NCBI GenBank assembly: GCA_023663655.1
Contig: JAMPGZ010000001.1
Location: 35,671 to 99,670, forward strand
DNA: 64,000 nt
DNA from: Lachnospiraceae bacterium
GTDB lineage: Bacteria; Bacteroidota; Bacteroidia; Bacteroidales; Muribaculaceae
Reading direction: 5' to 3'
Shown here: positions 9,233 to 17,751 of the stretch, piece after piece
Layout of the letters: every line of letters begins with the position of its first letter
Position numbering within the stretch: position 1 is the first letter of the stretch
The notes under the pieces: model-generated
The model's input: the letters and a program-made list of their open reading frames with translations, nothing else
What the model was told of the DNA's origin: nothing
Database searches by the model: none
Made by a program: the position numbers and the translations under genes

Positions 9233-10654
9233 ATGTTACGTGCCCGAATACTCCTGTTCCTGATGTCGGTGGCTTGTGTCTTTTCAGGTCATGCCGATGC
9301 TCAAACACCGAATGAATCGCAAGCTGATCCTAAATTGCTTGAGCTGCTTAATTCTCCGGCGAGAGAGTACACTGATGAGGAGATCGATGAGCTTAGCCGT
9401 GAGGAGAATCCGTTTTTTGATTTTATCGGTGATGACGAGGCTGAGGTTGATTCATTGCCGCAATACACCCATCTTTCATTCATCAAGCCGAGCCTGTTGC
9501 CGCGAGTGGCGTTCATGCCGATGGTGTTTGACAAGGTGCTGTACCTCGACACGTTCAATGTGCTTGACGACAAGGGAATCCTTGCTTCCGACATACCTGA
9601 AACCGAGTGGATAAAGCGAGTGGCTGAAAGCAACCGCCGATACCGTGACATAAAGCAATGGTATCTGGTGACCTATCCCGAGCGAGTGAAATATAATATC
9701 AACACACTGCCCGTGCCCCCGAAAACTTACAAGGCTACTGTCGACCCGTCGACCTCCAAGATCACGTTGAATGAGGTGATAGTCAATGTCGCCGAGTCAG
9801 ATCTTAAGTCGGGCGTGGCGCCGGTGGAGGTGATACAGAGGCATTGGCTCCATGTGTTCAACGCTTCGGCTCAGTTCTCGCAGGCATACGTCAGCCCCAA
9901 CTGGTATCAAGGTGGTGACAATAATGTGAACGCCATCGCCAACATGAAGTGGAGCGTGAAACTTAATCCTAAATTCCACCCCAATCTTATCGCTGAGGCA
10001 ACCACGCAGTATAAGCTCGGCATCGCGAGCGCGCCAAATGACTCACTGCACAATTATGCCATAAGCCAGGACCTGTTGCAATTCAACGGTACGCTCGGAT
10101 TGCGCGCTGTCAACAATTGGTATTATTCAATGAACGCGGCATTCAAGACGCAGTTCTTCAATAACTATAAGCCCAACACCCATAACATGAAAGCGGCGTT
10201 CATGTCGCCCGGTGAGTTCAATATCGGTCTCGGTATGACCTACAACTATAAGAACAAGCCGCGCCGGCTCAGTCTTGATGTGTCGATAGCTCCGCTTTCC
10301 TATAACTTGAAGGTGTCGACAAGCCACCGGATTCCGGTGAAAAACTTCGGTATAAAAGAGGGGCACCGCTCGGTGAGCGAGATCGGTAGCAACGCCGAGG
10401 TCAAGGTGAACTGGGACATAATGTGGAACATCAATTACACGTCGCGGTTCTTCGTGTTCACCGACTATGATTATTTGCAGGGCGACTGGCAGAATACGGT
10501 CAATTTCTCAATCAACCGATATCTTTCAACCCAGATATTTGTGCATCTGCGCTATGATTCCAGCACTCCTAAGAATGACAGGAAAAGCTGGGGACGCTGG
10601 CAGTTGAAAGAGATACTCAGTTTCGGCTTGCAATACCAGTTCAAGACCATTTAA
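9233..10654 (+). CDS. DUF3078-type outer-membrane protein
   Basis: A 473-aa protein from the ATG at 9233. The frame opens 9 codons earlier at a non-ATG codon, but the -7 element sits there and the ATG gives a clean signal peptide (MLRARILLFLMSVACVF, cleaved near HADAQ). The acidic N-terminal part is followed from about residue 200 by repeated amphipathic beta-strands with aromatic girdles (NWYQGGDNNVNA, NWYYSMNAAFKTQ) and a C-terminal strand ending in aromatic residues, as expected for a DUF3078 beta-barrel. Function unknown. It precedes two small exported proteins on the same strand. Confidence 0.8.
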   Translation: MLRARILLFLMSVACVFSGHADAQTPNESQADPKLLELLNSPAREYTDEEIDELSREENPFFDFIGDDEAEVDSLPQYTHLSFIKPSLLPRVAFMPMVFDKVLYLDTFNVLDDKGILASDIPETEWIKRVAESNRRYRDIKQWYLVTYPERVKYNINTLPVPPKTYKATVDPSTSKITLNEVIVNVAESDLKSGVAPVEVIQRHWLHVFNASAQFSQAYVSPNWYQGGDNNVNAIANMKWSVKLNPKFHPNLIAEATTQYKLGIASAPNDSLHNYAISQDLLQFNGTLGLRAVNNWYYSMNAAFKTQFFNNYKPNTHNMKAAFMSPGEFNIGLGMTYNYKNKPRRLSLDVSIAPLSYNLKVSTSHRIPVKNFGIKEGHRSVSEIGSNAEVKVNWDIMWNINYTSRFFVFTDYDYLQGDWQNTVNFSINRYLSTQIFVHLRYDSSTPKNDRKSWGRWQLKEILSFGLQYQFKTI

Positions 10655-10678
10655 AGATCCTCTTAACCTCTTTTCCTT

Positions 10679-11257
10679 ATGACTCGCATCCTCTCCCTCC
10701 TTTTGCTGCTGTTCTTCTTCCCGTTTCTTCGGGTTGGCGCCGCTGTGCCTGATGTGGAACGGTGTTCCGACATAGACGGATTGAAAGCGGAATTGTCGTC
10801 ACGTCCTTTGCACTTGATTGAAGGGATATGGCGGTTCCCTTATAATGGCGCTCTTGTGTTGATAGAACGGGATGAGAGGCATCCCCGCTTTGACGGAGCC
10901 GACACCTACCGCATGGTGGTGTTGCGTTCGCCATCAAGATCCCTGTTGCCGGGCACGGTGATGGGCACACTGTCGGGGACATCGACCAAAGGCACCTATT
11001 CCGCATCGCTTTTCACCGATTCCGACGGCGGATCGCGGTTGATGAAATCAAAAACATTCACGTTGACATTAAATGGCGACAGCCGTCTTGTGTTTAAACG
11101 CCGAGGCAAAAAGCTGAATCTGCAAGTGTGGCGCATGATTCCTTATCTTTCCCGGCTGTATATCCGCACCACCGGCAGCGATGCCGCCAATGATGACGGA
11201 TGTGTGAAAGAGTATCCAATGCCGTCCGACGGTCCAATAGAACCGGTATATTTATGA
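10679..11257 (+). CDS. Small exported protein of unknown function
   Basis: A 192-aa protein with a strong signal peptide (MTRILSLLLLLFFFPFLRVG, cleaved near GAA). The mature part is beta-rich, with the segments LIEGIWRFPYNGALVLIE and TYRMVVLRSPSRSLLPGTVMG. This pattern of a GxWxxP strand pair plus a conserved basic strand suggests a lipocalin-like or small beta-sandwich fold, but I do not recognise the family. It starts 24 nt after the DUF3078 gene and overlaps the next gene by 4 nt (ATGA), so the three probably form an operon and may act together at the envelope. Confidence 0.65.
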   Translation: MTRILSLLLLLFFFPFLRVGAAVPDVERCSDIDGLKAELSSRPLHLIEGIWRFPYNGALVLIERDERHPRFDGADTYRMVVLRSPSRSLLPGTVMGTLSGTSTKGTYSASLFTDSDGGSRLMKSKTFTLTLNGDSRLVFKRRGKKLNLQVWRMIPYLSRLYIRTTGSDAANDDGCVKEYPMPSDGPIEPVYL

Positions 11258-11745
11258 AAAGGCTGTTTTCTGTCATAATAGCGTGTGCCGTCGTGGCTGT
11301 AATGGCGCTTGATGCCGACACACGCACCACCCGTGGCAAATTGAAGGCTGCGGTTAAGGATAATGCTGAGTTTAAAATCGAAGAGGTGGACACGCTTCAG
11401 GTGATTCCGGCAGACAGTCTTTCGGTTTCAGGCTATGACAAGGCGCTCAGGTCGGGGCGTGAGAGTTTGCGCGTGGCAAACCGCTACAGCCGTCGTGTGG
11501 GGGGAGTAGTCATTGACATCGTGTATCGCGGGGTCAATGGGGGAGAGATGCTCCATGCCCGCAGGTTGAGGCTCAGTTGCGACATTCCCTCGGGCGAGAC
11601 GCGTCAACTGGAGTGGAGTGCCTGGGATAAACAGAACCGGTATTACTATCATGACACGCGTGTCACTCCCCGTTCAGTGAAGGCTGTTCCGTATCAAGTG
11701 GATATTTTTCCGCGCGAGGTGAAATTTGCTGACGAAAAGGATTGA
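11254..11745 (+). CDS. Small exported protein of unknown function
   Basis: A 163-aa protein from the ATG at 11254, whose ATGA overlaps the upstream stop. The longer frame from 11200 would lie mostly within the previous gene. A signal peptide (MKRLFSVIIACAVVAVMA) is followed by a beta-rich domain ending in basic strands. No catalytic motif is visible. The 4-nt overlap implies translational coupling to the 192-aa gene. Confidence 0.65.
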   Translation: MKRLFSVIIACAVVAVMALDADTRTTRGKLKAAVKDNAEFKIEEVDTLQVIPADSLSVSGYDKALRSGRESLRVANRYSRRVGGVVIDIVYRGVNGGEMLHARRLRLSCDIPSGETRQLEWSAWDKQNRYYYHDTRVTPRSVKAVPYQVDIFPREVKFADEKD

Positions 11746-11752
11746 AACGGCA

Positions 11753-11771
11753 TATCATCTCCGGGATGATA
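11753..11771 (+). terminator. Weak hairpin after the DUF3078 operon
   Basis: Arms TATCATC/GATGATA (7 bp, 5-nt loop) start 8 nt after the stop codon. The T-rich tail is poor (TCATTCTTT), so termination would be partial. Confidence 0.35.
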
Positions 11772-11819
11772 AGGTGTCATTCTTTGCGTAGAATGGATGA
11801 AAACTATCTTTAACACAAA

Positions 11820-11837
11820 CAATGTTTTATAACATTG
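11820..11837. promoter_or_regulatory. Candidate operator (palindrome) of the xylose regulator
   Basis: CAATGTT-TTAT-AACATTG is a perfect 7-bp dyad ending 8 nt upstream of the -33 TTTG of the xylose operon promoter. The size and symmetry fit binding of a dimeric winged-helix regulator, and autoregulation by the first gene of the operon is the simplest reading. Regulator identity is inference. Confidence 0.45.
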
Positions 11838-11845
11838 AAAAGTTA

Positions 11846-11877
11846 TTTGGTTTTTAAGAAAAGATGATTTATATTTG
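11846..11877 (+). promoter_or_regulatory. Promoter of the xylose operon
   Basis: TTTG at 11846-11849, a 20-nt spacer, then TATATTTG at 11870-11877. This is a full match to the Bacteroidota consensus and supports the ATG at 11905 rather than the TTG at 11875 as the translation start. Confidence 0.65.
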
Positions 11878-11904
11878 CAGCGTAAAAACGATTCTGATAT
11901 CACC

Positions 11905-12636
11905 ATGGAAGAAACCGAAACTCTATACCGATTAGCAAATAACCATATTTCAGTGGACTGTGTCGTGGTTGGATTTGACGGCGAGGGTCTTTGTGTCTTG
12001 TTGGTGAAGCGTGACGGCATCGATGACAGCGGCGAGTTTCATGGCATGAAGCTGCCGGGCAGCCTTATCTATGAGGATGAGGATTTGGATCAGGCAGCGG
12101 CGAGAGTGTTGTTTGAACTCACCGGCTTGAAAAATGTCAATCTGATGCAGTTCAAGACTTTCGGTTCTAAAAACCGCACCAAAGATCCGCGCGATGTGCT
12201 GTGGCTTGAACGTGCCCAGGGTGCCCATGTAGAGCGTATCGTCACGGTAGGCTATGTGGCTCTTGTCAAGATTGACCGCACCAATGAGAAGCAGCTCATC
12301 AATTCAAGCGCGTTCTGGACGCCGGTGTCGGAGATAGGCGATCTCGCCTTTGACCACAATCTCATCGTAGCCGAGGCATTGTCCAATCTGCGTGGTGTCA
12401 CGGATATGAATCCGTCGGTGCTTTTCGAGCTTTTGCCCCGCAAGTTCACCGCCACCCAATTCAGGTCGCTTTATGAAATATTGCTCAACCACAGGGTTGA
12501 TGCCCGCAATTTCCATAAGAAAATAGCGTTGATGGACTACGTTGTGCCGCTTGAAGAGCGACAGCAGGGCGTGGCTCACCGAGCAGCGAGATATTATAAA
12601 TTTGACCGCAAGAAATATAACCGCAGTCGTCATTGA
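11905..12636 (+). CDS. xylR: NUDIX-type transcriptional regulator of xylose use (XylR, NrtR-like family)
   Basis: A 243-aa protein from the ATG at 11905, because the longer frame would start inside the promoter. Residues about 12-145 form a NUDIX hydrolase fold. The Nudix box is degenerate (GSLIYEDEDLDQAAARVLFE), lacking most of the catalytic REUxEE glutamates, as in NUDIX-derived regulators. The C-terminal ~90 residues (KFTATQFRSLYEILLNHRVD then RKIA/FHKKI) form the winged helix of NrtR/AraR-type proteins. In Bacteroides, regulators of this kind head the xylB-xylA-xylE operon, the same order as here. It probably senses a xylose-derived metabolite and represses its own promoter through the palindrome at 11820-11837. 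Confidence 0.8.
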   Translation: MEETETLYRLANNHISVDCVVVGFDGEGLCVLLVKRDGIDDSGEFHGMKLPGSLIYEDEDLDQAAARVLFELTGLKNVNLMQFKTFGSKNRTKDPRDVLWLERAQGAHVERIVTVGYVALVKIDRTNEKQLINSSAFWTPVSEIGDLAFDHNLIVAEALSNLRGVTDMNPSVLFELLPRKFTATQFRSLYEILLNHRVDARNFHKKIALMDYVVPLEERQQGVAHRAARYYKFDRKKYNRSRH

Positions 12637-12671
12637 AAAAAGAACAGCTAACCCGTAAACACAGATAAAAT

Positions 12672-14159
12672 ATGTATCTATTAGGTTATGACATAGGAAG
12701 TTCGTCGGTAAAGGCGAGTCTTGTGGATGTTGAGACAGGCAAGTGCGTGTCATCAGCGTTTTTCCCTAAAGTAGAAGCTGAGATCCTCTCAGTGAAACAA
12801 GGCTGGGCTGAACAGCGTCCCGGTCAATGGTGGGAGCATCTCAAGCAGTCGACACAGTCGATTCTTGCAAAAGCTCAGATTGAACCATCGGATATCAAGG
12901 CTATCGGCATCTCTTATCAGATGCATGGTCTTGTGTGTATCGACAAGGACCGCAATGTGCTGCGTCCTGCCATTATATGGTGTGACTCGCGCGGTGTTCC
13001 TTACGGAGAAAAAGCTTTTTGTGAGCTTGGCGAGGAGAAGTGCCTGAGCCACATCCTTAATTCTCCCGGAAACTTCACCGCCACCAAGCTCGCGTGGGTC
13101 AAGGAGAATGAGCCGGAACTTTTTGCCAAGATAGATAAGATATTGCTTCCGGGCGACTATATCGCCATGAAGCTCACTGACCGCGTATGCACCACCATCT
13201 CGGGACTTTCCGAAGCGATGCTGTGGGATTTCAAGAATGAAAAACTTGCCGACATCGTGATGGAATATTTCGGTTATAATCCTTCGATTATTCCTGAAAT
13301 AGTACCCACATTTGCCGTGCAAGGCTATGTGACCGCAGCCGCAGCCGCCGAGCTTGGACTCGTGGAAGGCATCCCCGTCACCTACCGTGCCGGTGACCAG
13401 CCCAACAATGCATTGTCATTGAACGTGTTCAATCCGGGCGAAATCGCATCGACCGCAGGCACTTCAGGCGTGGTGTATGGCGTGAACGGCGAGGTGAATT
13501 ATGACAAGAAATCACGTGTCAACACCTTTGCCCATGTTAATCATGGCGCCGGTCAGACACGTCTCGGTGTCATGGCTTGCATCAGCGGCACCGGAATCCT
13601 CAACTCATGGATAAAGCGCAATGTGGCTCCCGAAGGCATCAGCTATCCGGGCATGAACGACCTTGCGGCAGGTGTGCCTATCGGCAGCGAGGGAGTGACT
13701 ATCCTGCCATTTGGCAACGGAGCGGAGCGAGTGTTGCAGAACCGCGAGATCGGCAGCTCGATTCATGGGGTGAACTTCCTCCGTCATGGAAAGCAGCATC
13801 TCGTGCGCGCCGCCCAGGAGGGTATCGTGTTCTCGTTCCAGTATGGCATTGAGATCATGGAGTCGCTTGGCATGGATGTGAAGAAGATTCATGCCGGTCA
13901 TGCCAATATGTTCCTCAGCCCCATATTCCGCGAGACGCTTGCCGGTGTGAGCGGAGCAACCATTGAGCTGTTTGACACTGACGGTTCGGTGGGCGCTGCG
14001 AAGGGTGCCGGAATCGGTGCCGGAATCTATGCCGACAATAATGAGGCATTCTCAACCCTCGACCGCATAGAGATCATAGAACCCAAGGCTTCCGACCGTC
14101 AGGCATACGCTGATGCATACGGCAGATGGAAAGAGGTATTGGAGGCAGAAATGAAATAA
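12672..14159 (+). CDS. xylB: Xylulokinase
   Basis: A 495-aa FGGY-family sugar kinase. The N-terminal phosphate-binding motif DIGSSSVKAS, the substrate region YQMHGLVCID, the catalytic-base region RAGDQPNNAL, and the C-terminal glycine-rich ATP site KGAGIGAGIY are all visible. It phosphorylates D-xylulose to xylulose 5-phosphate, which enters the pentose phosphate pathway. It lies 35 nt downstream of the NUDIX regulator and 41 nt upstream of xylose isomerase, so all three share the promoter at 11846-11877. Confidence 0.93.
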   Translation: MYLLGYDIGSSSVKASLVDVETGKCVSSAFFPKVEAEILSVKQGWAEQRPGQWWEHLKQSTQSILAKAQIEPSDIKAIGISYQMHGLVCIDKDRNVLRPAIIWCDSRGVPYGEKAFCELGEEKCLSHILNSPGNFTATKLAWVKENEPELFAKIDKILLPGDYIAMKLTDRVCTTISGLSEAMLWDFKNEKLADIVMEYFGYNPSIIPEIVPTFAVQGYVTAAAAAELGLVEGIPVTYRAGDQPNNALSLNVFNPGEIASTAGTSGVVYGVNGEVNYDKKSRVNTFAHVNHGAGQTRLGVMACISGTGILNSWIKRNVAPEGISYPGMNDLAAGVPIGSEGVTILPFGNGAERVLQNREIGSSIHGVNFLRHGKQHLVRAAQEGIVFSFQYGIEIMESLGMDVKKIHAGHANMFLSPIFRETLAGVSGATIELFDTDGSVGAAKGAGIGAGIYADNNEAFSTLDRIEIIEPKASDRQAYADAYGRWKEVLEAEMK

Positions 14160-14200
14160 AAATCAACAATATAAATTAATCTAAACCAAAATTTACAATT

Positions 14201-15517
14201 ATGGCAACTAAAGAGTATTTTCCCGGGATAGGAAAAATAAAGTTTGAAGGAAAGGAAAGCAAGAATCCGCTCGCATATCGCTATTATGACGCTGAGAAGG
14301 TGATTCTTGGCAAAAAAATGAAGGATTGGTTGAAGTTCGCTATGGCATGGTGGCACACACTTTGCGCTGAAGGCGGCGACCAGTTTGGCGGCGGAACAAA
14401 GAAATTCCCCTGGAATGAAGGCACTGACGCAGTTCAGATCGCAAAGCAAAAGGCTGATGCCGGCTTTGAGTTCATGCAGAAGATGGGTATCGAGTATTTC
14501 TGCTTCCATGATGTAGACCTCGTGAGCGAAGGCGCTTCAGTAGAGGAATATGAAAGCAATATGAAGGAAATCGTTGCTTACCTTAAGGAGAAGATGGCTG
14601 AAACCGGCATCAAGAATCTTTGGGGTACTGCAAATGTGTTTGGCAACGGCCGTTATATGAACGGTGCCGCTACCAACCCTGACTTTGACGTAGTGGCTCG
14701 CGCTGCCGTTCAGATCAAGAACGCAATCGACGCAACTATTGAGCTCGGTGGTACAAACTACGTGTTCTGGGGCGGTCGCGAAGGTTACATGAGCCTTCTC
14801 AACACCGATCAGAAGCGTGAGAAAGAACACTTGGCTATGATGTTGAAGCTCGCCCGTGACTATGCCCGCTCAAAAGGCTTCACCGGAACATTCCTCATCG
14901 AGCCCAAGCCCATGGAACCCTCAAAGCATCAGTATGATGTTGACAGCGAAACCGTGATCGGCTTCTTGAAGGCTCACGGTCTTGAAAACGACTTCAAGCT
15001 CAACATCGAGGTGAACCACGCTACTCTTGCAGGTCACACATTTGAGCATGAACTCGCAGTGGCTGTGGACAACAATATGCTCGGTTCTATCGACGCTAAC
15101 CGTGGCGACTATCAGAATGGCTGGGACACTGACCAATTCCCCATCGACAATTTCGAGCTTACTCAGGCTATGATGCAGATCATCCGCAACGGCGGACTCG
15201 GCAACGGCGGTACCAACTTCGATGCCAAGACCCGTCGTAACTCTACCGACCTTGAGGATATCTTCATCGCTCACATCGCCGGTATGGACGCTATGGCTCG
15301 CGCTCTTGAAAGCGCAGCAGCTCTTCTCGAAGAGTCACCCTACAAGAAAATGCTTGCCGACCGCTACGCTTCATTTGATGCAGGCAAAGGTAAGGATTTC
15401 GAGGATGGCAAGCTTACCCTTGAAGAGGTCGCAGCTTACGGCAAGGAGGTTGGCGAACCCAAGCAGACCAGTGGCAAGCAAGAGCTTTATGAGGCAATTG
15501 TAGCCATGTACTGCTAA
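14201..15517 (+). CDS. xylA: Xylose isomerase
   Basis: A 438-aa class II xylose isomerase (TIM barrel, Mg/Mn-dependent) converting D-xylose to D-xylulose. Visible signatures are the catalytic-His region [32 protein letters not shown] with the catalytic Lys and a metal Glu, [17 protein letters not shown], and [17 protein letters not shown] with metal-binding Asp residues. The length is typical of the family. It is followed by a strong hairpin before the symporter gene, which may set unequal expression of enzyme and transporter. Confidence 0.96.
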   Translation: MATKEYFPGIGKIKFEGKESKNPLAYRYYDAEKVILGKKMKDWLKFAMAWWHTLCAEGGDQFGGGTKKFPWNEGTDAVQIAKQKADAGFEFMQKMGIEYFCFHDVDLVSEGASVEEYESNMKEIVAYLKEKMAETGIKNLWGTANVFGNGRYMNGAATNPDFDVVARAAVQIKNAIDATIELGGTNYVFWGGREGYMSLLNTDQKREKEHLAMMLKLARDYARSKGFTGTFLIEPKPMEPSKHQYDVDSETVIGFLKAHGLENDFKLNIEVNHATLAGHTFEHELAVAVDNNMLGSIDANRGDYQNGWDTDQFPIDNFELTQAMMQIIRNGGLGNGGTNFDAKTRRNSTDLEDIFIAHIAGMDAMARALESAAALLEESPYKKMLADRYASFDAGKGKDFEDGKLTLEEVAAYGKEVGEPKQTSGKQELYEAIVAMYC

Positions 15518-15560
15518 TCGTGATGACAACATCCGACGAAATTTTATATAGATAATTGCA

Positions 15561-15597
15561 ACTATGACGGGGTTCCGGCACGGAGCCCTGTCATAGT
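15561..15597 (+). terminator. Hairpin between xylA and xylE (attenuating terminator)
   Basis: The 16-nt arms ACTATGACGGGGTTCC and GGAGCCCTGTCATAGT pair with two G-U-type mismatches around a 5-nt loop, followed by CGTATATTTCTT. It sits 44 nt after the xylA stop. The T-tail is weak, so partial termination or 3'-end protection of the xylA message is likely. Confidence 0.55.
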
Positions 15598-15643
15598 CGT
15601 ATATTTCTTAACCTTGAATACTAACCTATAAATCTTTACAAAT

Positions 15644-17125
15644 ATGGATTATCCTGAAAAGGGGAGCAAAAGCTATCTTTTCTCAATCGTCCTCGTGGCG
15701 GTGCTCGGCGGCTTGCTCTTCGGATATGACACCGCGGTCATCTCGGGAGCCGAGAAGGGATTGCAGGCTTTCTTCCTTGGAGCCAAGGACTTTGTTTATA
15801 CTGATGTGATCCACGGCATCACATCGTCAAGCGCCCTTTTAGGGTGTATTTTGGGTAGCGCCCTGTCGGGCTTCTTCGCTCAGAACTACGGACGTAAGAA
15901 ATCGTTGATCCTTGCCGGTGTGTTCTTCTTCCTGTCGGCACTCGGATCATATTATCCTGAATTCCTCTTTTTTGAACATGGCAAGCCCTCCTACAGCTTG
16001 TTGTGGATGTTCAATTTCTATCGCATAATAGGCGGTATCGGTGTGGGTCTTGCATCGGCTATCTGCCCCATGTATATCGCCGAAGTGGCTCCGTCCAACA
16101 TCCGAGGCACGCTCGTGTCATGGAACCAGTTTGCGATCATCTTCGGTCAGTTGGTGGTTTATTTCGTGAACTTCCTTATTCTCGGTGACCACACCAATCC
16201 TATCATTGAAAAGACAGCTGAGAACATCTATATCGTTGTTTCCGGCTCCGATGCATGGACCATCATGACCGGATGGCGCTATATGTTTGGAAGCGAGGCT
16301 TTTGTTGCCGGCGCGTTCACGGTGCTTGTGTGCCTTGTTCCTGAATCACCGCGTTATCTTGCTTTGGTGGGAAGAGACGAGAAAGCTCTCGGCGTTCTTG
16401 CCCGTATCAACGGTGTTCAGAAGGCTCGTGAGATTCTTGCCGACATCAAGGCTACTGTCGATGTCAAGAGCGAGCGTCTGTTCTCATTCGGCGTTATGGT
16501 TATCTTTGTGGGCATCATGCTCTCTGTGTTCCAGCAGGCTGTGGGTATCAACGCCGTGCTCTACTATGCTCCGCGTATATTCGAGTCGATGAACATGGGC
16601 AACCCGATGGTTCAGACTATCATCATGGGTATCGTGAACATCACATTCACGTTGGTGGCTATTTTCACTGTCGAGAAGCTCGGACGTAAACCTCTTCTCA
16701 TCTGGGGTTCTATCGGCATGGCTATCGGCGCCATTGGCGTTGCCGTGTCCAACCTCGTGACCGTGGCTCCCATCGTGCCTGTAGTGTGCATCATGGTTTA
16801 CTCGGCTTCGTTCATGTTCTCCTGGGGTCCCATCTGCTGGGTGCTCATATCGGAGATATTCCCCAACACTATCCGTGGCGCTGCGGTGGCTATCGCAGTT
16901 GCATTCCAGTGGATTTTCAACTTCATCGTGTCGAGCACATTCGTGCCGATGTACAATATGGAACTTGGCGACATGGGCAACCGTTTCGGACACATGTTTG
17001 CCTACGCTCTATATGGCGTGATATGCGTCATTGCCGCGATATTCGTTTACAAGCTTGTTCCTGAAACCAAGGGTAAGACTCTTGAGGATATGACAGCATT
17101 GTGGCGTAACCGTGGTAAGAAATAA
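15644..17125 (+). CDS. xylE: D-xylose:H+ symporter (MFS sugar porter)
   Basis: A 493-aa protein with 12 predicted transmembrane helices. Sugar-porter signatures are complete: GYDTAVISGA in helix 1, GRKKSLILA, PESPRYLA, QQAVGINAVLYYAPRIF in helix 7, GRKPLLIWG, and the terminal VPETKGKTLEDM. The family and position after xylA point to XylE, which imports xylose with a proton across the inner membrane. It is separated from xylA by 126 nt holding a hairpin and followed by a strong terminator. Confidence 0.9.
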   Translation: MDYPEKGSKSYLFSIVLVAVLGGLLFGYDTAVISGAEKGLQAFFLGAKDFVYTDVIHGITSSSALLGCILGSALSGFFAQNYGRKKSLILAGVFFFLSALGSYYPEFLFFEHGKPSYSLLWMFNFYRIIGGIGVGLASAICPMYIAEVAPSNIRGTLVSWNQFAIIFGQLVVYFVNFLILGDHTNPIIEKTAENIYIVVSGSDAWTIMTGWRYMFGSEAFVAGAFTVLVCLVPESPRYLALVGRDEKALGVLARINGVQKAREILADIKATVDVKSERLFSFGVMVIFVGIMLSVFQQAVGINAVLYYAPRIFESMNMGNPMVQTIIMGIVNITFTLVAIFTVEKLGRKPLLIWGSIGMAIGAIGVAVSNLVTVAPIVPVVCIMVYSASFMFSWGPICWVLISEIFPNTIRGAAVAIAVAFQWIFNFIVSSTFVPMYNMELGDMGNRFGHMFAYALYGVICVIAAIFVYKLVPETKGKTLEDMTALWRNRGKK

Positions 17126-17148
17126 TTATTCATAGGATTGAATTTAAT

Positions 17149-17190
17149 GGACCAGCCGGGAGAATTTACCCGGTTGGTCCTGTTGTTTTT
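17149..17190 (+). terminator. Intrinsic terminator of the xylose operon
   Basis: The 12-nt arms GGACCAGCCGGG and CCCGGTTGGTCC (one G-U pair) with an 8-nt loop are followed by TGTTGTTTTT, 23 nt after the xylE stop. Confidence 0.85.
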
Positions 17191-17227
17191 GGGAGTCGAG
17201 AGTCGAGAATTGAGAATTGAGAGTTTA

Positions 17228-17616
17228 GCCGTGAAACGGCGAGGTAATTTGAGCACCGCCACGAGGCGATAGCCGAGGTGCGGTGTAATATGAGCTAAAT
17301 GGACGGGCATCGAAGATGTCCTCCAGTCAATGCCGTATCGTCTGCGGATCATAATAGTCTCGTCCCGTCCGGGACTCGTGTTGGGGTGTGGTGTCGCGAT
17401 CCACGGCTTCGCTCCGCTCAGCCGCGGTTAAAAACGGACTCGTGCCTGGCGGCACTTAGCTTGTTTTTTGTTGTGGCGGTGGTGGCGTCGAAGATATCTG
17501 CAAAACGACATGATGTATTAATGGACATCTTCGATGCCCGTTTGTTTGTGCCGGCTTTCTCCGCACCTCGGCTATCGCCTCGTGGCGGAGCTTTAACTGC
17601 ATTGCCGTTTCACGGC
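17228..17616. repeat. 389-bp non-coding segment bounded by 56-nt inverted repeats, full of small hairpins
   Basis: Positions 17228-17283 and 17561-17616 are inverted repeats with 49 of 56 positions identical: the outer 13 nt and inner 27 nt are exact. A second exact 19-nt inverted pair lies inside (17303-17321 and 17523-17541), in the same nested order. Inside are further hairpins at 17362-17375 (GTCCC/GGGAC), 17401-17427 and 17442-17455 (GTGCC/GGCAC). The outer arms themselves fold, for example GCCGT-GAA-ACGGC at 17228-17240. No supported gene lies inside. It could be a non-autonomous mobile element or a composite of REP-like hairpins. The short direct repeats just left of it (GAGTCGA, GAATTGA) are simple sequence. 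Confidence 0.7.
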
Positions 17617-17674
17617 ATCCCCCCCATCAACCCTACACTCGCACGGCTCATGTGGGATTTTACCGGATGATATC

Positions 17675-17706
17675 AAAAAAAGTTGTAATTGAGTACAACT
17701 TTTTTT
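17675..17706. terminator. A7...T7 inverted repeat upstream of the toxin-antitoxin pair
   Basis: Exact 13-nt arms (AAAAAAAGTTGTA and TACAACTTTTTTT) flank a 6-nt loop. With A-runs on one side and T-runs on the other it can act as a terminator in both directions, which would insulate the toxin-antitoxin pair from readthrough. Confidence 0.55.
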
Positions 17707-17714
17707 AGTTGTTG

Positions 17715-17734
17715 TGTTGTATAATTAAACAACA
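17715..17734. promoter_or_regulatory. Candidate HigA operator overlapping the toxin-antitoxin promoter
   Basis: TGTTGT-8 nt-ACAACA is a perfect 6-bp dyad just upstream of a -7-like TATCTTCG (17740-17747) and of the toxin ATG at 17752. Antitoxins of this class usually autoregulate through such a dyad. The assignment is inferred. Confidence 0.45.
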
Positions 17735-17751
17735 TTGTTTATCTTCGCAGT

